A model generated the notes under the pieces. It was not told the DNA's origin and did no database searches. It saw only the letters and a program-made list of their open reading frames with translations. A stretch of 64,000 nt of DNA from Ascarosepion bandense (taxonomy: Eukaryota > Mollusca > Cephalopoda > Sepiida > Sepiidae), in the NCBI GenBank assembly GCA_037127315.1, contig JBBBDQ010001294.1, positions 2,939,001 through 3,003,000 of the forward strand, written 5' to 3'. The translations under genes and the position numbers were made by a program. Shown piece after piece: positions 11,931-23,152 of the stretch; the stretch's first letter is position 1; each line of letters begins with the position of its first letter.

Positions 11931-12243
11931 AGTCAGTCAGTTAAATGCTATATGCGATACATGCTTAGGCGATCATATCTCTTTTGATCAATGACTGACT
12001 AGGTAGAAGATTTTCCAGCACTGGCTTGCCATTTTTTTCTCTGGTAGAGACTGGTTGCCAACTAAGGTTATAAAAACTAATCTGTCTTGCTTCTTGACCC
12101 ATAGATGAAGGGAGAAGAGATGTATTCATACTTTTCCCTAGGGTATATGTGCATAAGTGAATGAAACAAATTCAACTGGAATTTGAACCTGGCTCTTCAA
12201 ATTCTCATTCCAAGCTGATATGCATTACACCACAGCACACATC
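11931..12243 (-). mobile_element. SINE type 1, nearly complete copy
   Basis: The minus strand reads from a tRNA-like head (TGTGGTGTAATGCATATCAGC, A-box-like, then GGTTCAAATTCC, a clear B-box) through TGCACATATACCCTAGGGAAA to the conserved tail ending in GCATTTAACTGACTGACT. Internal RNA polymerase III promoter motifs of this sort are the hallmark of tRNA-derived SINEs. It is in tandem with the fragment at 11771-11930. Confidence 0.85.
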
Positions 12244-12515
12244 TCTATAGACTAGTGAGTTTTATTATAAAAAGAAATGTTGAGACAAAGAATGACAACT
12301 GACAAAAATAAAAAATGGACTAACGTTTCGATTAGATCAATTGGTCAGTGTTGTTAGTCAGAAAATAATTTGCCGCCCAAATATTATATGTAAAGCAAAT
12401 AAAGAAAATAAAGAGAAGCAAATTATGGTGTTGTTTGCTGTGAATTCTGGCATATGGTCAATGTGGAGGAAAAAGTAAAAAAGAAAGAGAAAAATCATTG
12501 ATAATGATGACAGAA
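12244..12515. other. Unrecognised spacer
   Basis: No gene or clear repeat is visible between SINE type 1 and SINE type 2. Confidence 0.4.
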
Positions 12516-12655
12516 AGGTGGTTTCTAAGTGCAGCTAAGATGTGGCACAAGGCTGAGCATATAGGGCACCCAGTGAGCATCAAACTCTCTAGCCAATCAT
12601 AATGATTCTACTGAGACAAGTTTGCTAACCATTACACCACATCAAGGTGTCCAAA
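12516..12655 (-). mobile_element. SINE type 2 (tRNA-like head)
   Basis: The minus strand begins GATGTGGTGTAATGGTTAGC, an A-box-like tRNA start, and ends near CTTGTGCCACATCTTAGCTGCACTTA. A second copy with the same start and end is at 42.34-42.47 kb. Both copies lie next to purine-rich simple sequence. Confidence 0.65.
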
Positions 12656-12905
12656 ATGATGAAAGAACAAAAAGGGAAGAAATAGAAGAGACAAAAGAAA
12701 AGAAGAAAAAGAAAGAAAAATAAAAAGGTAGGGAGAGTGAAAAAAAAAGAGAAAAATATGAAAAGAAAGATGGAACAGAGAGAAAAGTTTCAAGAAAAAA
12801 AAGAGAACAACAAACTTGTGTGTGTGTAATAGAGAGATAGATAGACAGAAGAGAAGGCAAAGGAGAAAATGAAGGAGAAAGATAAAAAAGTAGAAGATAT
12901 ATATG

Positions 12906-12941
<36 letters not shown>

Positions 12942-14098
12942 AAATATAACAAAAGGAAGAGAAAAGATATGGAAGAGGAATAATTAAAATGAACTGGAAA
13001 AGATGCAAGAAGTGAGAGAAAATAAACAAAAGAAAAGAGATTGACAGAACTTTTAGAGGCTTAGAAAAAAAATAAGATATAGAACAAAATCATATAGAAA
13101 GAGAAATGAAAGAGGAAAAGAAATGATGGCAGAAAAAGAGATCAAGAGGGAGTGTGAGATAAAAAGAGAATAAGAGAGAAGGAAAAATAAGACCTTGAAA
13201 AAGTTTGTCAAAAAGAAGAATTGGGGGAGACAAGAAGATAAACACTTGGTGATATTGATGGAAGTGAAGGTAGGAGAAGGATAACAATGTAGAAGTTTTA
13301 AAAAAAAAATGGACGATGGAAAATGAGAGCCGACAGAAAAAAGATTGATAAAAAATAGATTGAATAGAAGATAGAAAAATGGAAAAATACGGATACAGAT
13401 GTTTTATAGGCAGAAATATTAAAATGGAAAGTGGGAAAGAAGTTTTACTTTCTTTTTATTTTTCATCTTATTTACTTCTCTTCCATTTAAGAAAAAGAAA
13501 AAAGGAAAAGAAAATAAGAGAAAGAGGGGAAGGGAGTAAATTAGGAAAAAGAAAGAGAAAAGAAACAAGCAAGATAAGTTAAGAAATAAATAGAAGAAAG
13601 TAATACTAAAAAAAGGGGAATAAAATAAAAAGAGAGACATGGTGTTGAGAGAGAAAAAAAAAGGAAGAGAAAATGATAAAAATAGAAAATGAAAGAGATG
13701 AATAGATGTTGTATTAAGGGAAAGTGATTGAGAAAAAAGTAAGAGAAAAAGAGATGAAAAAACAAAGGAAGAAAGATGGCCAAAGAAGAAAAAAAATACA
13801 GTAAATCCACACACCTGGCCACCATTGTTATTATCACAAACACCAGATAAGAGTCGGGGTTAGAAGCTTACGTGGAGAATTTGAACAGAGAACAAAAGGT
13901 AAAAGAAAAAATAGACTCGAGTCAGTAAGAAGAAAATGTTTGAAATCTAGAAAGGGGGAAAAAAATATGAAAGAAAATGAATTCTGAGAAGATGCAAATA
14001 AAAACAAAGAACCCTTATTCTGATCAGATAACAGACACAACTGAAAGAAATGGACACAAAACAAAGCAAAAAAAAAATAAAAGAAGACAAACACTCAA
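12656..14098. repeat. 1.4-kb purine-rich block
   Basis: The plus strand is dominated by A and G (GAAAAAG, AGAGAAA and AAAGAAAGA motifs) over about 1.4 kb, with a (TA)n-(GA)n tract at 12896-12941. Minus-strand open frames here are Phe/Leu/Ser-rich products of the bias and are not genes. Confidence 0.85.
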
Positions 14099-14099
14099 A

Positions 14100-14690
14100 G
14101 GAGCTTCAAGGAGTATATACCAATATGAATAAATACAAAGGACTTCCTTAACCCTTACCCCAACCCAGAATTGTTTCCACTGCTCTTAAATAGCATCCCC
14201 TTCTTCATAACTTCACCACATTTATTACACTCACTCTAGAATTACCTTAACCACTACCATCACCACCGCCACCTTCGCTGCCATCAAATCAATACCAGGT
14301 AATTAGTAAGAAAGAAACTCCCCAACTGCAGGTCTGCCACTGACCACCACCTCCTCCTCCTCCCCCATCCTTTCTCTACTTGGTCATTCTCTCTTTACAT
14401 TCTGTATGGCTCCCTTTTCTTTCCTACAGCCTTTGGGCAGTTTGCATTATGAAGAGATAAGCGTAATGACTGCCATTACCCAGAGTCCAGCAGTGGTCAG
14501 AAAAATGACCCAAGGGTGACCAACAGGGAGGAAATGAAGTGAATAAATCTCCACTTTGATCTAATTAACCAAGCACTCACTCTGTTCTTGTTTTCTCATC
14601 TCTAATTGAGCCCCTTTCTCTTGTTATTCATCTCTTTGACTCTCTCCCTCTCCCTGTCTAGCTCATTGTCTTTCAATGTCTCTCTCTCCA
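14100..14690. other. Mixed-composition stretch, no gene seen
   Basis: It separates the purine-rich block from the pyrimidine-rich one and has near-normal composition, with CCACCTCCTCC-type short repeats. The part at 14420-14580 has the least simple sequence and might be unique DNA. No reading frame or RNA is recognised. Confidence 0.4.
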
Positions 14691-14744
14691 GTTAGATATG
14701 CCTCTCTTTTTATTTAGCTATTATCCACATTCACTCATTAATGT

Positions 14745-14745
14745 A

Positions 14746-14785
<40 letters not shown>

Positions 14786-14800
14786 GTTTAGATCTATTTT

Positions 14801-14847
<47 letters not shown>

Positions 14848-14880
14848 CTGTTTACATTTAATTATCTGTTTTTATTTATC

Positions 14881-14918
<38 letters not shown>

Positions 14919-14978
14919 CTGTTTATATCTATTTATCTATTTTTGTTTATATCTAATTCTATTTATCTATTTATCTAT

Positions 14979-15020
<42 letters not shown>

Positions 15021-15047
15021 CTGCTTACATCTATTTGTCTCTGTTTA

Positions 15048-15080
<33 letters not shown>

Positions 15081-15117
15081 CTGCTTACATCTATTTGTCT
15101 CTGTTTATATCTATCTA
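14745..15117. repeat. (TATC)n array with CTGTTTA/CTGCTTACA interruptions
   Basis: Five or more TATC runs are separated by short spacers (GTTTAGATCTATTTT, CTGTTTACATTTAATTA, CTGCTTACATCTATTTGTCTC). The last spacer is repeated exactly at about 15019-15050 and 15080-15111. The open frames are Ser-Ile-Tyr-Leu repeats. Confidence 0.95.
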
Positions 15118-15124
15118 GCGAGTT

Positions 15125-15790
15125 AGCTCATTCTTTCTCATTCTATCTACCAAGTATCTTCTATTTCTCACTCTCTTTCTAGCTAGATGACAAAGCTGTT
15201 TATATCTTTACACTGATCATATCTGTCCCACTCTTTTCTTTGATTTCTACATCTACTCTCTTTTTCCCTTCCCTATTTACTCACTTACCTACAAACTATC
15301 TCTCTCCTTTTACTTCTCTACTTTGTTTTCCTCCCTTTCTTTTCTTTGCTTCTGCTTTAGTTTCTTTTTCTTTCTTCTTCTCTTCTTCCATCATTCTTTT
15401 TCTCTTTTACTCTCACCACTTCTATCTCTGTTATCCCTTTTTTATAATCTCCTTTTTTTATCATATTCTCTTTTTTCTCTTTTCCTATTCATATCTTTTC
15501 CTTCTTTCTTTTTTCTTTTTTTCACTACTCTTTTTGTTTTTTACCTCTTTTCTCCTTCCTTTTTCTTCTTTTCTCTTTCTCTTATTGTTCCAGTGTCTAT
15601 CTCTTTCATAATCATCTTCCAATTTTCTACCTTCCCTTGCTCTTTCTCTCTGTCTCCCTGACTCTCTTTCTTCTTATTTTTTCTTTCCCTTCAGTTCTTG
15701 TTTCTATCTCCCTTTCTTTTTTTTCCTTAAGTCTCTTGTTCTTTTCCCTTTTTCTAATCTTTTCTTCAACTTAAGAATAAGCACCAATAA
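15125..15790. repeat. Pyrimidine-rich block
   Basis: The plus strand is mostly T and C (TTTCTTCTTC, CTCTTTTTCT). It is the strand opposite in bias to the block at 12.66-14.10 kb. No gene. Confidence 0.85.
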
Positions 15791-16640
15791 GTTTTGCCCT
15801 CCTATAAATGTCCATTATCCTCACACCATTACCTACTACCACTCCCACTCCCTCTACATTCCAGTATCATCATCATCATTATCATCCCTCTGACCAATAA
15901 TTGCTTCATGACTAATTCTATTATTAATTTCTTTCCCTCCTCTTCTCTCTGTCCCCATGATGACTGCCACCCCAATTATGTTACTATAATACTACACCCA
16001 CTTCAACTTATCAACTATAGCAATAATGGGATCTCTATGTGTCCTTGTTGATGACAACATATTAATATTTTCTTTTTGTTGCAATGTCTTAATTAATTCT
16101 TTGATGTATATGAACTGCTAAGATTAATATATAATTCTCTATTATTGCTATAAAAACCAGTAGACCTTCATTCTACAAACACCACCACCACCACCACCAC
16201 CACCACCACTTTTCCTCCTTTTTTTGTCTTTCTTTTATCTTCTTCTCTTCATCTCACAAGGATTTCTAACTTTTTTCTTGTTTCCTTTTGCTTTTATTTA
16301 ATTTTGTCACCTCTGGCTGACTGATATTCAGAGAACAAATACCTTTTTTTTACATATCAGATTCATATTACTACTCATTATATGCACAGTTGTATGGTTA
16401 GACTATTATGATAAACATTCTTATTAATATAGATTTTCAATATTAACAATTTTAACATATATCATTGTATTTTATATCTTCCTAATATGCTAATTTTAGA
16501 CTATATTATCATATTATTTTTATTATATTAGGCATTATATTATTTTTTTATATTAATGAGGATGGCATTTTAACATTATGACTTATATATTTTCAATATG
16601 ACAGATAAAACATTTTTAGATTATTATATATAAAATATTA
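15791..16640. other. AT-rich stretch with (CAC)n, no gene seen
   Basis: The (CAC)n trinucleotide repeat is at about 16178-16209. Nothing else is recognised. Confidence 0.5.
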
Positions 16641-16914
16641 TGCACATTGAGGTGCAGTGAATGTCAGACTAGAATGAGAAATCGGGGAGCCAAGTTGAAA
16701 TTCCAGTTGAATTTGTTGCATTCGCTTATATGCAAATACCTTTGGGAAAGGCAGTAATATGTCACTTCTCCCTCCAGCAATGGGTTAAATAGCAGAACAG
16801 ATTGAGTTCTATTGCCTTGGTTGGCAACCAGTCTACTGCAGAAAGTAATAGAAACCTACTGTGAGAAAATCTTCTGCCCAGTCAGTGTGTATTATGTATA
16901 ACAACTAACTGATA
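16641..16914 (+). mobile_element. SINE type 1, nearly complete copy
   Basis: It has the tRNA-like head (TTGAGGTGCAGTGAATGTC, then GAAATTCCAGTTGAATT), body (TATGCAAATACCTTTGGGAAA, GGTTGGCAACCAGTCTAC) and the start of the tail (CCCAGTCAGTGTG). The last 60 bases of the usual tail are missing. Confidence 0.85.
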
Positions 16915-16947
16915 TATAAAATAACCTAACACATTTTATATAATCAA

Positions 16948-17662
16948 CTAGCAGTATAACCCAGCATTGCTTGCATGAAATGAAAGCTTTAAAACTAATC
17001 CGTGGTCCTGGAGCTCAGACTCTTTGGACGTTGGCACAAAATATTAAAAAGCAATAGTTGTTTCCAGTTAAAGTGTAACCATAGACTGAAAGAAAAATGA
17101 ATGGATGTAAGTCAAATTTTGATTTCCCGGTATCGATATCAAATAAGTTTTTCTTCGTAAACTGAATTTTGAAGGCTAAATAAGTCCTCTGATTAAATGG
17201 TATCATGGCTGAGACTAAGAACTACAATTATGCCTACTTAGAGCCAAACCCGAAGCGAAAACTAAAATAAAAGGGCTGAAAAAAATACAGACATACAGGT
17301 AGATAAACAGACACAAATACACAAACATCTTGCTTTTTATATATATATATATTATTGATTTTCTGCACTATTGTAAGAGCTGCAACCTTGAAACTTCTGA
17401 ATATCATTTCTTATGTCTTTGTCTATGAGTGTATCAAATTTGATTAAAATCGAACCACTCCTTCTATAACCAGATTTTTTCGATTATCGATTTTCGATAT
17501 TTATCGGAGGTACCCTCCGATAAATATCGAAAATTGATAATCGAAAAAAAATCGATAATCGATTGATACAAAACCTAGCTAAGAACACTTGCAGGTGCTT
17601 ATAGTACAACTGTGTAAATTTTCAAGAAAATTGGTTCAGCTGTTTCGTAGTCTATAGGTAAC

Positions 17663-17726
<64 letters not shown>

Positions 17727-17735
17727 ACAAAGTTC
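16948..17735 (+). repeat. Dispersed repeat with hairpin and (AC)n end
   Basis: It starts with CTAGCAGTATAACCCAGCATTG and ends with TTCAAGAAAATTGGTTCAGCTGTTTCGTAGTC followed by (AC)n at 17665-17722. This start and end resemble 3' segments of widespread invertebrate repeats that I cannot name with confidence. A long near-perfect hairpin sits inside at 17475-17549. The 63-codon open frame on the minus strand is not recognised. Confidence 0.4.
17475..17549. repeat. 36-bp near-perfect hairpin, 3-base loop
   Basis: 17475-17510 and 17514-17549 are reverse complements with one mismatch, around TAC. The arms are built from CGATTATCGATTTTCGATA and TTTATCGGAGG. Confidence 0.95.
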
Positions 17736-17904
17736 CATGTATAAATAAGTTTAGATGTTCACTTATATTTTGCAAACAGAGACTTCAGCTTATTCCTAAA
17801 GCTGCAACAAATGAATGCAATATAAGCATCATCATTTTGAATATAAAATCATTTTGCAAAAAATTTTAATTGTATTTAAATCTCACAATAGAGCCAAAAC
17901 ACAG

Positions 17905-17905
<1 letters not shown>

Positions 17906-17951
<46 letters not shown>

Positions 17952-18247
17952 GAAAGAGAGGGAGATATAGACGTAGAATAATATGTATATTTATTAATAT
18001 ATATATCTATATTATTAATTTAATATTTATTATATATTAATAGATATACATATTATTCTATCTCCATAGCAGGACTCAGAATTTCGTGCAGCATAAAACC
18101 TCAAATCATACTTTAAATGTAGGATAATATGTATATCTATTAAGATATATTTATAACTCTGTTATATTACATTGAGAACTGTTTTATTAACACCAGAAAA
18201 AGATTTATATATGAGCATGTACTTCTATCTATCTATCTATCTATCTA

Positions 18248-18285
<38 letters not shown>

Positions 18286-18624
18286 GTATGTATGTATGTA
18301 TGTATGTATGTGTGTGTATGAGGGAAAGTAAATAATGATCTGCACTTTTGTGTAAAGATATGTTATAGCAAACTGCAGATAATCAGATATTTTTCATTTA
18401 TTCACATATTTGTGTATGCGTGTGTTTATGGAGGTTTAATAGGTATATTAATACATTTTGAAGAGTAAAATGTCAACATAATAGTAACAATATTGGCAAC
18501 AAATTGATATTTAATATATGTTAACTATTTGACTGAAATGAATCACGAAGAGAAAGATTCTAAAGTTATAATTTTTTAATATGCCTGCACCCTTTTTTAA
18601 CAATAAGCAAAGAAGTTTTAATTT

Positions 18625-18678
<54 letters not shown>

Positions 18679-19025
18679 AAAACTAAAGTCAGTGGTCTTT
18701 ATCAAGGTAATATTCAAAAGATTAACTGAAAATATTAAACTTTTAAAAAATGTCATAATTCATGCTTGAAGAGAATTGTTTTAATGTACAGTATATTGTT
18801 ATGTTATGAGATGTTAAAAAGAGATAGAAATTAACCATTTTCTTTGGATTTTTTTATATTTTTGTTTTGTATATTGCTCTGATAAAATATTATTTCCATT
18901 AGGAAAAGTGAGATTGTGAAAAAACTGAAGCATATATTAATATTTTGATAATATTTCATGGCGATACTCTTGAGAACACTCCTTCTACATATATACAGCA
19001 AAACAGGCTTGTATATAGATGACGA

Positions 19026-19111
<86 letters not shown>

Positions 19112-19470
19112 GTTGGCTTAAGGAAGAAACCAACTCTGAACAAGATTTATTATAAGTATTGTAGTAATGCATTTAAGTTGACTAACATCTAACAGCATGT
19201 TGCAAGTTACCATCTCTGGTTAACCATGCTGCATTTGGGACAGCTTTTACAAACATAGTAAACACAACAATTAATTTTAAAATAATTATAAAAGAGCATG
19301 TTTACAAAGACACACATTTACAAAATATCAGCATCACAACAATGAATTTTAACTCAACATCAAGAAGATAATTCCAGAACTGAAACAGATTATTCTAAAA
19401 ATAAAGAGGCATAATATATTTATATTAATGAAACATGTTTAAATAAAGATATGCTGCCTAAATATAAAAA
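17906..19470. repeat. Microsatellite cluster with a hairpin
   Basis: (TA)n at 17906-17948; an imperfect hairpin about 30 bp per arm at 17973-18062 (GAATAATATGTATAT against ATATACATATTATTC); (TATC)n-(TA)n-(TATG)n at 18227-18310; (TA)n at 18631-18674; (TA)n-(TGTA)n at 19027-19108. The DNA between is AT-rich without genes. Confidence 0.85.
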
Positions 19471-19481
19471 TATTTATATGC

Positions 19482-19483
<2 letters not shown>

Positions 19484-19520
<37 letters not shown>

Positions 19521-19571
19521 AAATCTGAAACTGACATACTCTCTCTCTCTCTCTCTCTGTATATATATATG

Positions 19572-19629
<58 letters not shown>

Positions 19630-19670
19630 CATGAATAGACTGGAACAGATAGATAGATAGGTACAGAATG

Positions 19671-19710
<40 letters not shown>

Positions 19711-19847
19711 GATAGATAGATAGATAGATATGAATAGAATGAGATAGGAATAGAATGAGATAGGAATAGAATGAGATAGATCGATAGATGACTATGGTTA
19801 TATATGCATATATATGTGTAAACATACACACACAGACACACATACCC

Positions 19848-19905
<58 letters not shown>
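19484..19905. repeat. Compound GATA/CT/TA/GA/CA microsatellite
   Basis: Consecutive (GATA)n, (CT)n, (TA)n, (GA)n, interrupted (GATA)n, repeated GAATAGAATGAGATAG, and (CA)n-(TA)n. The long minus-strand frames here are simple-repeat artefacts. Confidence 0.95.
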
Positions 19906-19907
<2 letters not shown>

Positions 19908-20185
19908 TTGTGTGTATACTGATCATATACATTGTCTTGTAACTTTCATTTTCTATCTGGGGACTGTCCTAGTGGAAATGATTAATATTTATGAGCCAGT
20001 GTTGATTAATATTAATTTGTAACCCAGAACCAAATTACTTTCCCTGTTGACCACTCTCATCTCTCTTCTTTCTTCATATTCAATGCCCTCATGCAACAGC
20101 AGCAGCAGCAGCAGCAGCTGGAGCAGCAGCTTTCCCATTCCTTTCAATCCTTCATCATAGAGTCTGATTAGAAGGAGAATGTGAT
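19906..20185. other. Spacer with (CAG)7
   Basis: Seven CAG units at 20097-20117, then CTGGAGCAGCAGC. No supported reading frame includes them, so there is no evidence of a polyglutamine exon. Confidence 0.5.
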
Positions 20186-20860
20186 GATTGGAAAAAAAAT
20201 TGGTTTTGACCTATGTAACACAGAGAGGACAGATACATATTGGGATGGCCAAAGATGTATTCTAAAAGCTAAGCAGAGTATTAAGAGACAGAAAAACTTT
20301 GTTAGAAACAAAGAAAATACTATATAACTACTTTATAATATCAAAATCAAAGAAGAAGAAAAATTTAAATATCTGGGAAGTATTCTAATCGTGGATGGAA
20401 AATGTGACATTGCGATCAGATTGGGATAGCCAAAGATGCATTCTAAAGCTAAGCAGAGTATTAAGAGACAAGAAAATTTTGTTGGAAACAAAAAACAAGT
20501 ATTGAACTGTTATGTGATAACTGTCCTCCTGTCCAGCAGCAAATGTTGGAAAATCTCCTCAAAGATGAAGAAGTAACTTGAAGCAACAAAAATGTAGTTC
20601 TACAGAAGGATACTTAGGATAACACAGAGGGAACATGTGAACAGCAATGGGGTTTTGAAGAGAATGGAAATAAAACAGAAACTTATACTTAATGTGGATT
20701 TATTATTGATGGCTACAGTCTTAACATAATAAGATACACTGATAACACAGAAATAAAACTGCAGGAACTTCTAGTTGAAGAAAGTGGGAAGAAAGGACTC
20801 ACTGTCAATTTTAAAATGACCCTTTGAAACAACTGACATAATTTATATGTACATTACATC
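20186..20860 (+). pseudogene. RTE-like LINE, scrambled fragment
   Basis: Pieces match the RTE-like reverse transcriptase ORF at 35.3-36.5 kb: KFKYLGSILIVDGKCD, the GMAKDAF/KLSRVLRDRK-like stretch, the WxIS..K segment and FYRRILRITQREH. The stretch of about 75 bp with TTGGGATGGCCAAAGATG is present twice, 186 bp apart (about 20240 and 20425). An upstream piece of the protein (NNIRYTDNTEIKLQELL, the YADD region changed to YTDN) lies downstream at about 20720-20820, so the order is scrambled. It is non-functional. Confidence 0.75.
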
Positions 20861-21442
20861 TACATCTACTGCTAAGATGTCTGGGTCACTGTGTCAGGCC
20901 AGAAATATTTTTTGTCATATCCTGTCAGGTGCTTCTGTTATTTATCTCGGGGTTCTTAACAAAATCCAAAAGAGAATCTGCAATGGAACCGATCCTGATT
21001 TAGTAGCTCAACTTTAGTCACTTTCTCACTGTGGCTTCTCTCTGTCTTTTATAGAAACATTTTTACAGCTTATGCTATGCTGAGCTTCTTTCCCTGGTGC
21101 CCTGACCACATGAATTTACTTGTTCTACTAGATTGGCAACTAGGTCCCACCTTTTTACCATCAAAATAGTCAATGTAACCAACACATACTCTATTAGTTT
21201 CTTTTCTCGCATTTCTCACCTGTGGGACTCACTTCTGTAAACTTTCCCCCCTGATAGCTACAATCTTTAAAAGTTTAAGTGTAACATCAATTGCTATCTT
21301 CTATCTCCTTGATTCCCATATTTCCATTATCCTTTCTTCAACATCCCCTGTAACTTGTTCCCTCTTTTTTCTCTTTCCTTTTCTCTTACTGTAAGCCCCT
21401 GTGCACCAGTAGCAGTACTACCTTGCTTGAGGGTGAAATGAT
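20860..21442 (+). pseudogene. LINE family A, 3' fragment
   Basis: It matches the young LINE from the GSLCRARKFFP region to the end, with an internal deletion near 20925 and broken frame. It ends CTGTAAGCCCCTGTGCACCAGTAGCAGTACTACCTTGCTTGAGGGTGAAATGATTATAAAA, the family end motif (given here only as its landmarks: CCCCTGTGCACCAGTAG and CTTGCTTGAGGGTGAAAT). Confidence 0.85.
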
Positions 21443-21966
21443 TATAAAACACACACACAAGCATATATATTAAAGTTATTTTTATCTGACATTATTTATC
21501 ATTAATATAAACATTATTTTTAGTAGGTATATGTGTTTGAGCTGTAAACCATGTTTTTTAACATCAGCTGATTTTCTTTGTTTCAGTGTCCCAACACTAT
21601 ATCTTAATTAATCTTGGTACAAACTACTTTATGTTTTATCATTATTTTATTTATGAGACAAGTATTTTACACATAGTGTTCATTAACCCATCCGGCAGCT
21701 GAGTCCATTTTAGAACCTGGAGTCCAAAATGACCCACCTGTGGGTTGTTGAAAAATCCCCAATATACAAGTATCACATTGACACTAACTTTCATTTTCTA
21801 TATTTAAAAATATTAAAATTTTTGGTCGAAAATATATAGTTCTGGTACAGAATAAACTCATAAGCAATCATATCATAGCATCCTACTCCCAATAATTTTC
21901 ATATAAAAAAAAGGTAGAAGACAAACCATCAGAGGATCATGTGTGCATTGCAGATATACAACCCTC
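21443..21966. other. Unrecognised AT-rich spacer
   Basis: No gene or familiar repeat is seen. Confidence 0.4.
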
Positions 21967-22116
21967 AAAGTGGGAGACAATGTGTTGATGAAGACTCAAT
22001 TCCTGCCAAAGGCACAGTTATTCTTTAGTAAGGCAGCACAATCTCGGCCAGTTGTTATTAATTTCACTGTTCAGGAAAATAAAAAATATCTGGAACTGAA
22101 GCACATGAGTGAATAA
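21967..22116 (+). pseudogene. Possible LTR-retroelement integrase tail remnant
   Basis: A 49-codon frame ends in TAA at 22114-22116. It opens with KVGDNVLMKT and contains a FSKAAQSRP-like stretch. This resembles the C-terminal segment after the core of gypsy-type integrases (V-G-D-x-V-L-x-K-T). No protease, RT or long terminal repeat is found nearby. A chance match is possible because the segment is short. Confidence 0.35.
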
Positions 22117-22129
22117 CAATCAGATAAAT

Positions 22130-22508
22130 GGAAACCTAAATGAAATCTGGTAAAATAAACATCAACAGAGGAATATTTCAAGGTGACTCTTTTTTAACAA
22201 GATGGAATGTGGTTATAAAATAGCTCAAAAGAAAATAAGCCATCTATTTTACATGGATGACAAAGTTGTATGCTAAGAATGATAATGAGCTGAAAGGTCT
22301 TCTGCAAACTATAAAATGCTTCAGTGATGACATTGGAATTAAATTGAATTTGGATAAATGTGCTAAAGCAAAAATTTTATGAGGATCACTACAACAAACA
22401 TTCTCTATTAGCTTAGACTCTACTGTAACAATAAAAGATTTAGAGCAAGAAGCTTATAAGTTCTTAGGTATAAATGTGGGTGAAAGAATTCACCATAAAA
22501 AAATGAAA
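22130..22508 (+). pseudogene. RLE-type LINE (R2/R4/NeSL-like), 5' portion
   Basis: Conceptual translation gives a damaged reverse transcriptase: RGIFQGDS (motif B region), then SHLFYMDD.KLYAKND (motif C is YMDD), GIKLNLDKCAKAK (motif D region) and LEQEAYKFLGIN. A deletion lies after GDS and several stops are present. The copy is cut at about 22508 by the young family A LINE and continues at 26226. Confidence 0.75.
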
Positions 22509-23152
22509 GTTTTGAATTATTTATTTTTGATTTGTATTTTGATTTGTATTTTTTATTTTATTTCGGTTCTTTTCTGCCTAATTTTTGTGTAAATTGTTGT
22601 TAATTATCAAATTTAGGTTTGACTTATACTAAGTTAAAACTTAATTAACTTCAGTCACACGTTTATTCTTTTTTTAATTGGAGTAGATAGTACCTTCTAT
22701 CGCCCGGTCTCACACTCCACCCCCTTCTTTTGGACAGGAGTAGAGGTGATCGCCTTGTTTCTTGTTTAGGAAGGGGTTCCCGGTTCATCTCTCTTTTCTT
22801 CGGTCTTTGTCGGTTCGGCTGGAAGCTTTTTGCAGTTGGTGAGTATGGTGGCAAAGTCTCTTCATTCTGAGGGTACCGGGTTGGCAGTTTCCTGGTTGCT
22901 GCTTCCGACTGGTAGTTAGGAGCCCGAACTCTTGCGTAGCGTCTCGAGAGGCTGCTCTGATCAACAGTTGAATAATATCGGGGTTCCTGTAGTGCCATTT
23001 CGCGCATGGACGGGCGTCCCTGCATGAATTTCCGATGGGCAACCCCGAGGCCACATTATGCTGCAGGCGGCGCCATTCTCCATCCTTCACCTGCTGCAAT
23101 TAACGACCATCTGACCCTACTCTAGACCTCTCTATCCACAACTACAACCAAC
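22509..23152 (+). promoter_or_regulatory. 5' UTR / internal promoter region of young LINE family A
   Basis: The region between the interrupted host element and the ORF start. It contains GGAGTAGATAGTACCTTCTATCGCCCGG, the start of the approximately 160-bp unit that is tandemly repeated at 44.5-45.1 kb (landmarks GGAGTAGATAG and CTATCGCCCGG). The block at 22850-23100 is GC- and CpG-rich compared with its surroundings and is conserved in the old copy at 5950-6200. Non-LTR elements carry an internal promoter in this region. No upstream ORF1 with a zinc-knuckle pattern is visible. Confidence 0.6.

Noticed and set aside
11931..12243. Free-standing tRNA genes at SINE heads (also 30.66, 49.29 and 51.93 kb)
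   Set aside because: A and B boxes are present but no cloverleaf with acceptor stem and clear anticodon could be formed by eye, and each is joined to a SINE body.
12632..14094. Minus-strand Phe/Leu/Ser-rich frames resembling membrane proteins
   Set aside because: They result from the purine-rich plus strand; no initiation context, conserved motif or neighbour supports a gene.
14698..15182. Open frames of up to 142 codons made of Ser-Ile-Tyr-Leu repeats, also at 19439-19897, 33002-33613 and 63.0-63.3 kb
   Set aside because: They are translations of TATC/GATA microsatellites, open in several frames because the repeat has no stop in that phase.
20097..20117. Polyglutamine-coding exon from (CAG)7
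   Set aside because: No supported open frame or splice context surrounds it.
22663..23099. Minus-strand frames of 120 and 104 codons upstream of the LINE ORF
   Set aside because: They lie antisense to the LINE 5' UTR, overlap one another and have no recognisable domain. The homologous stretch of the old copy is not open.
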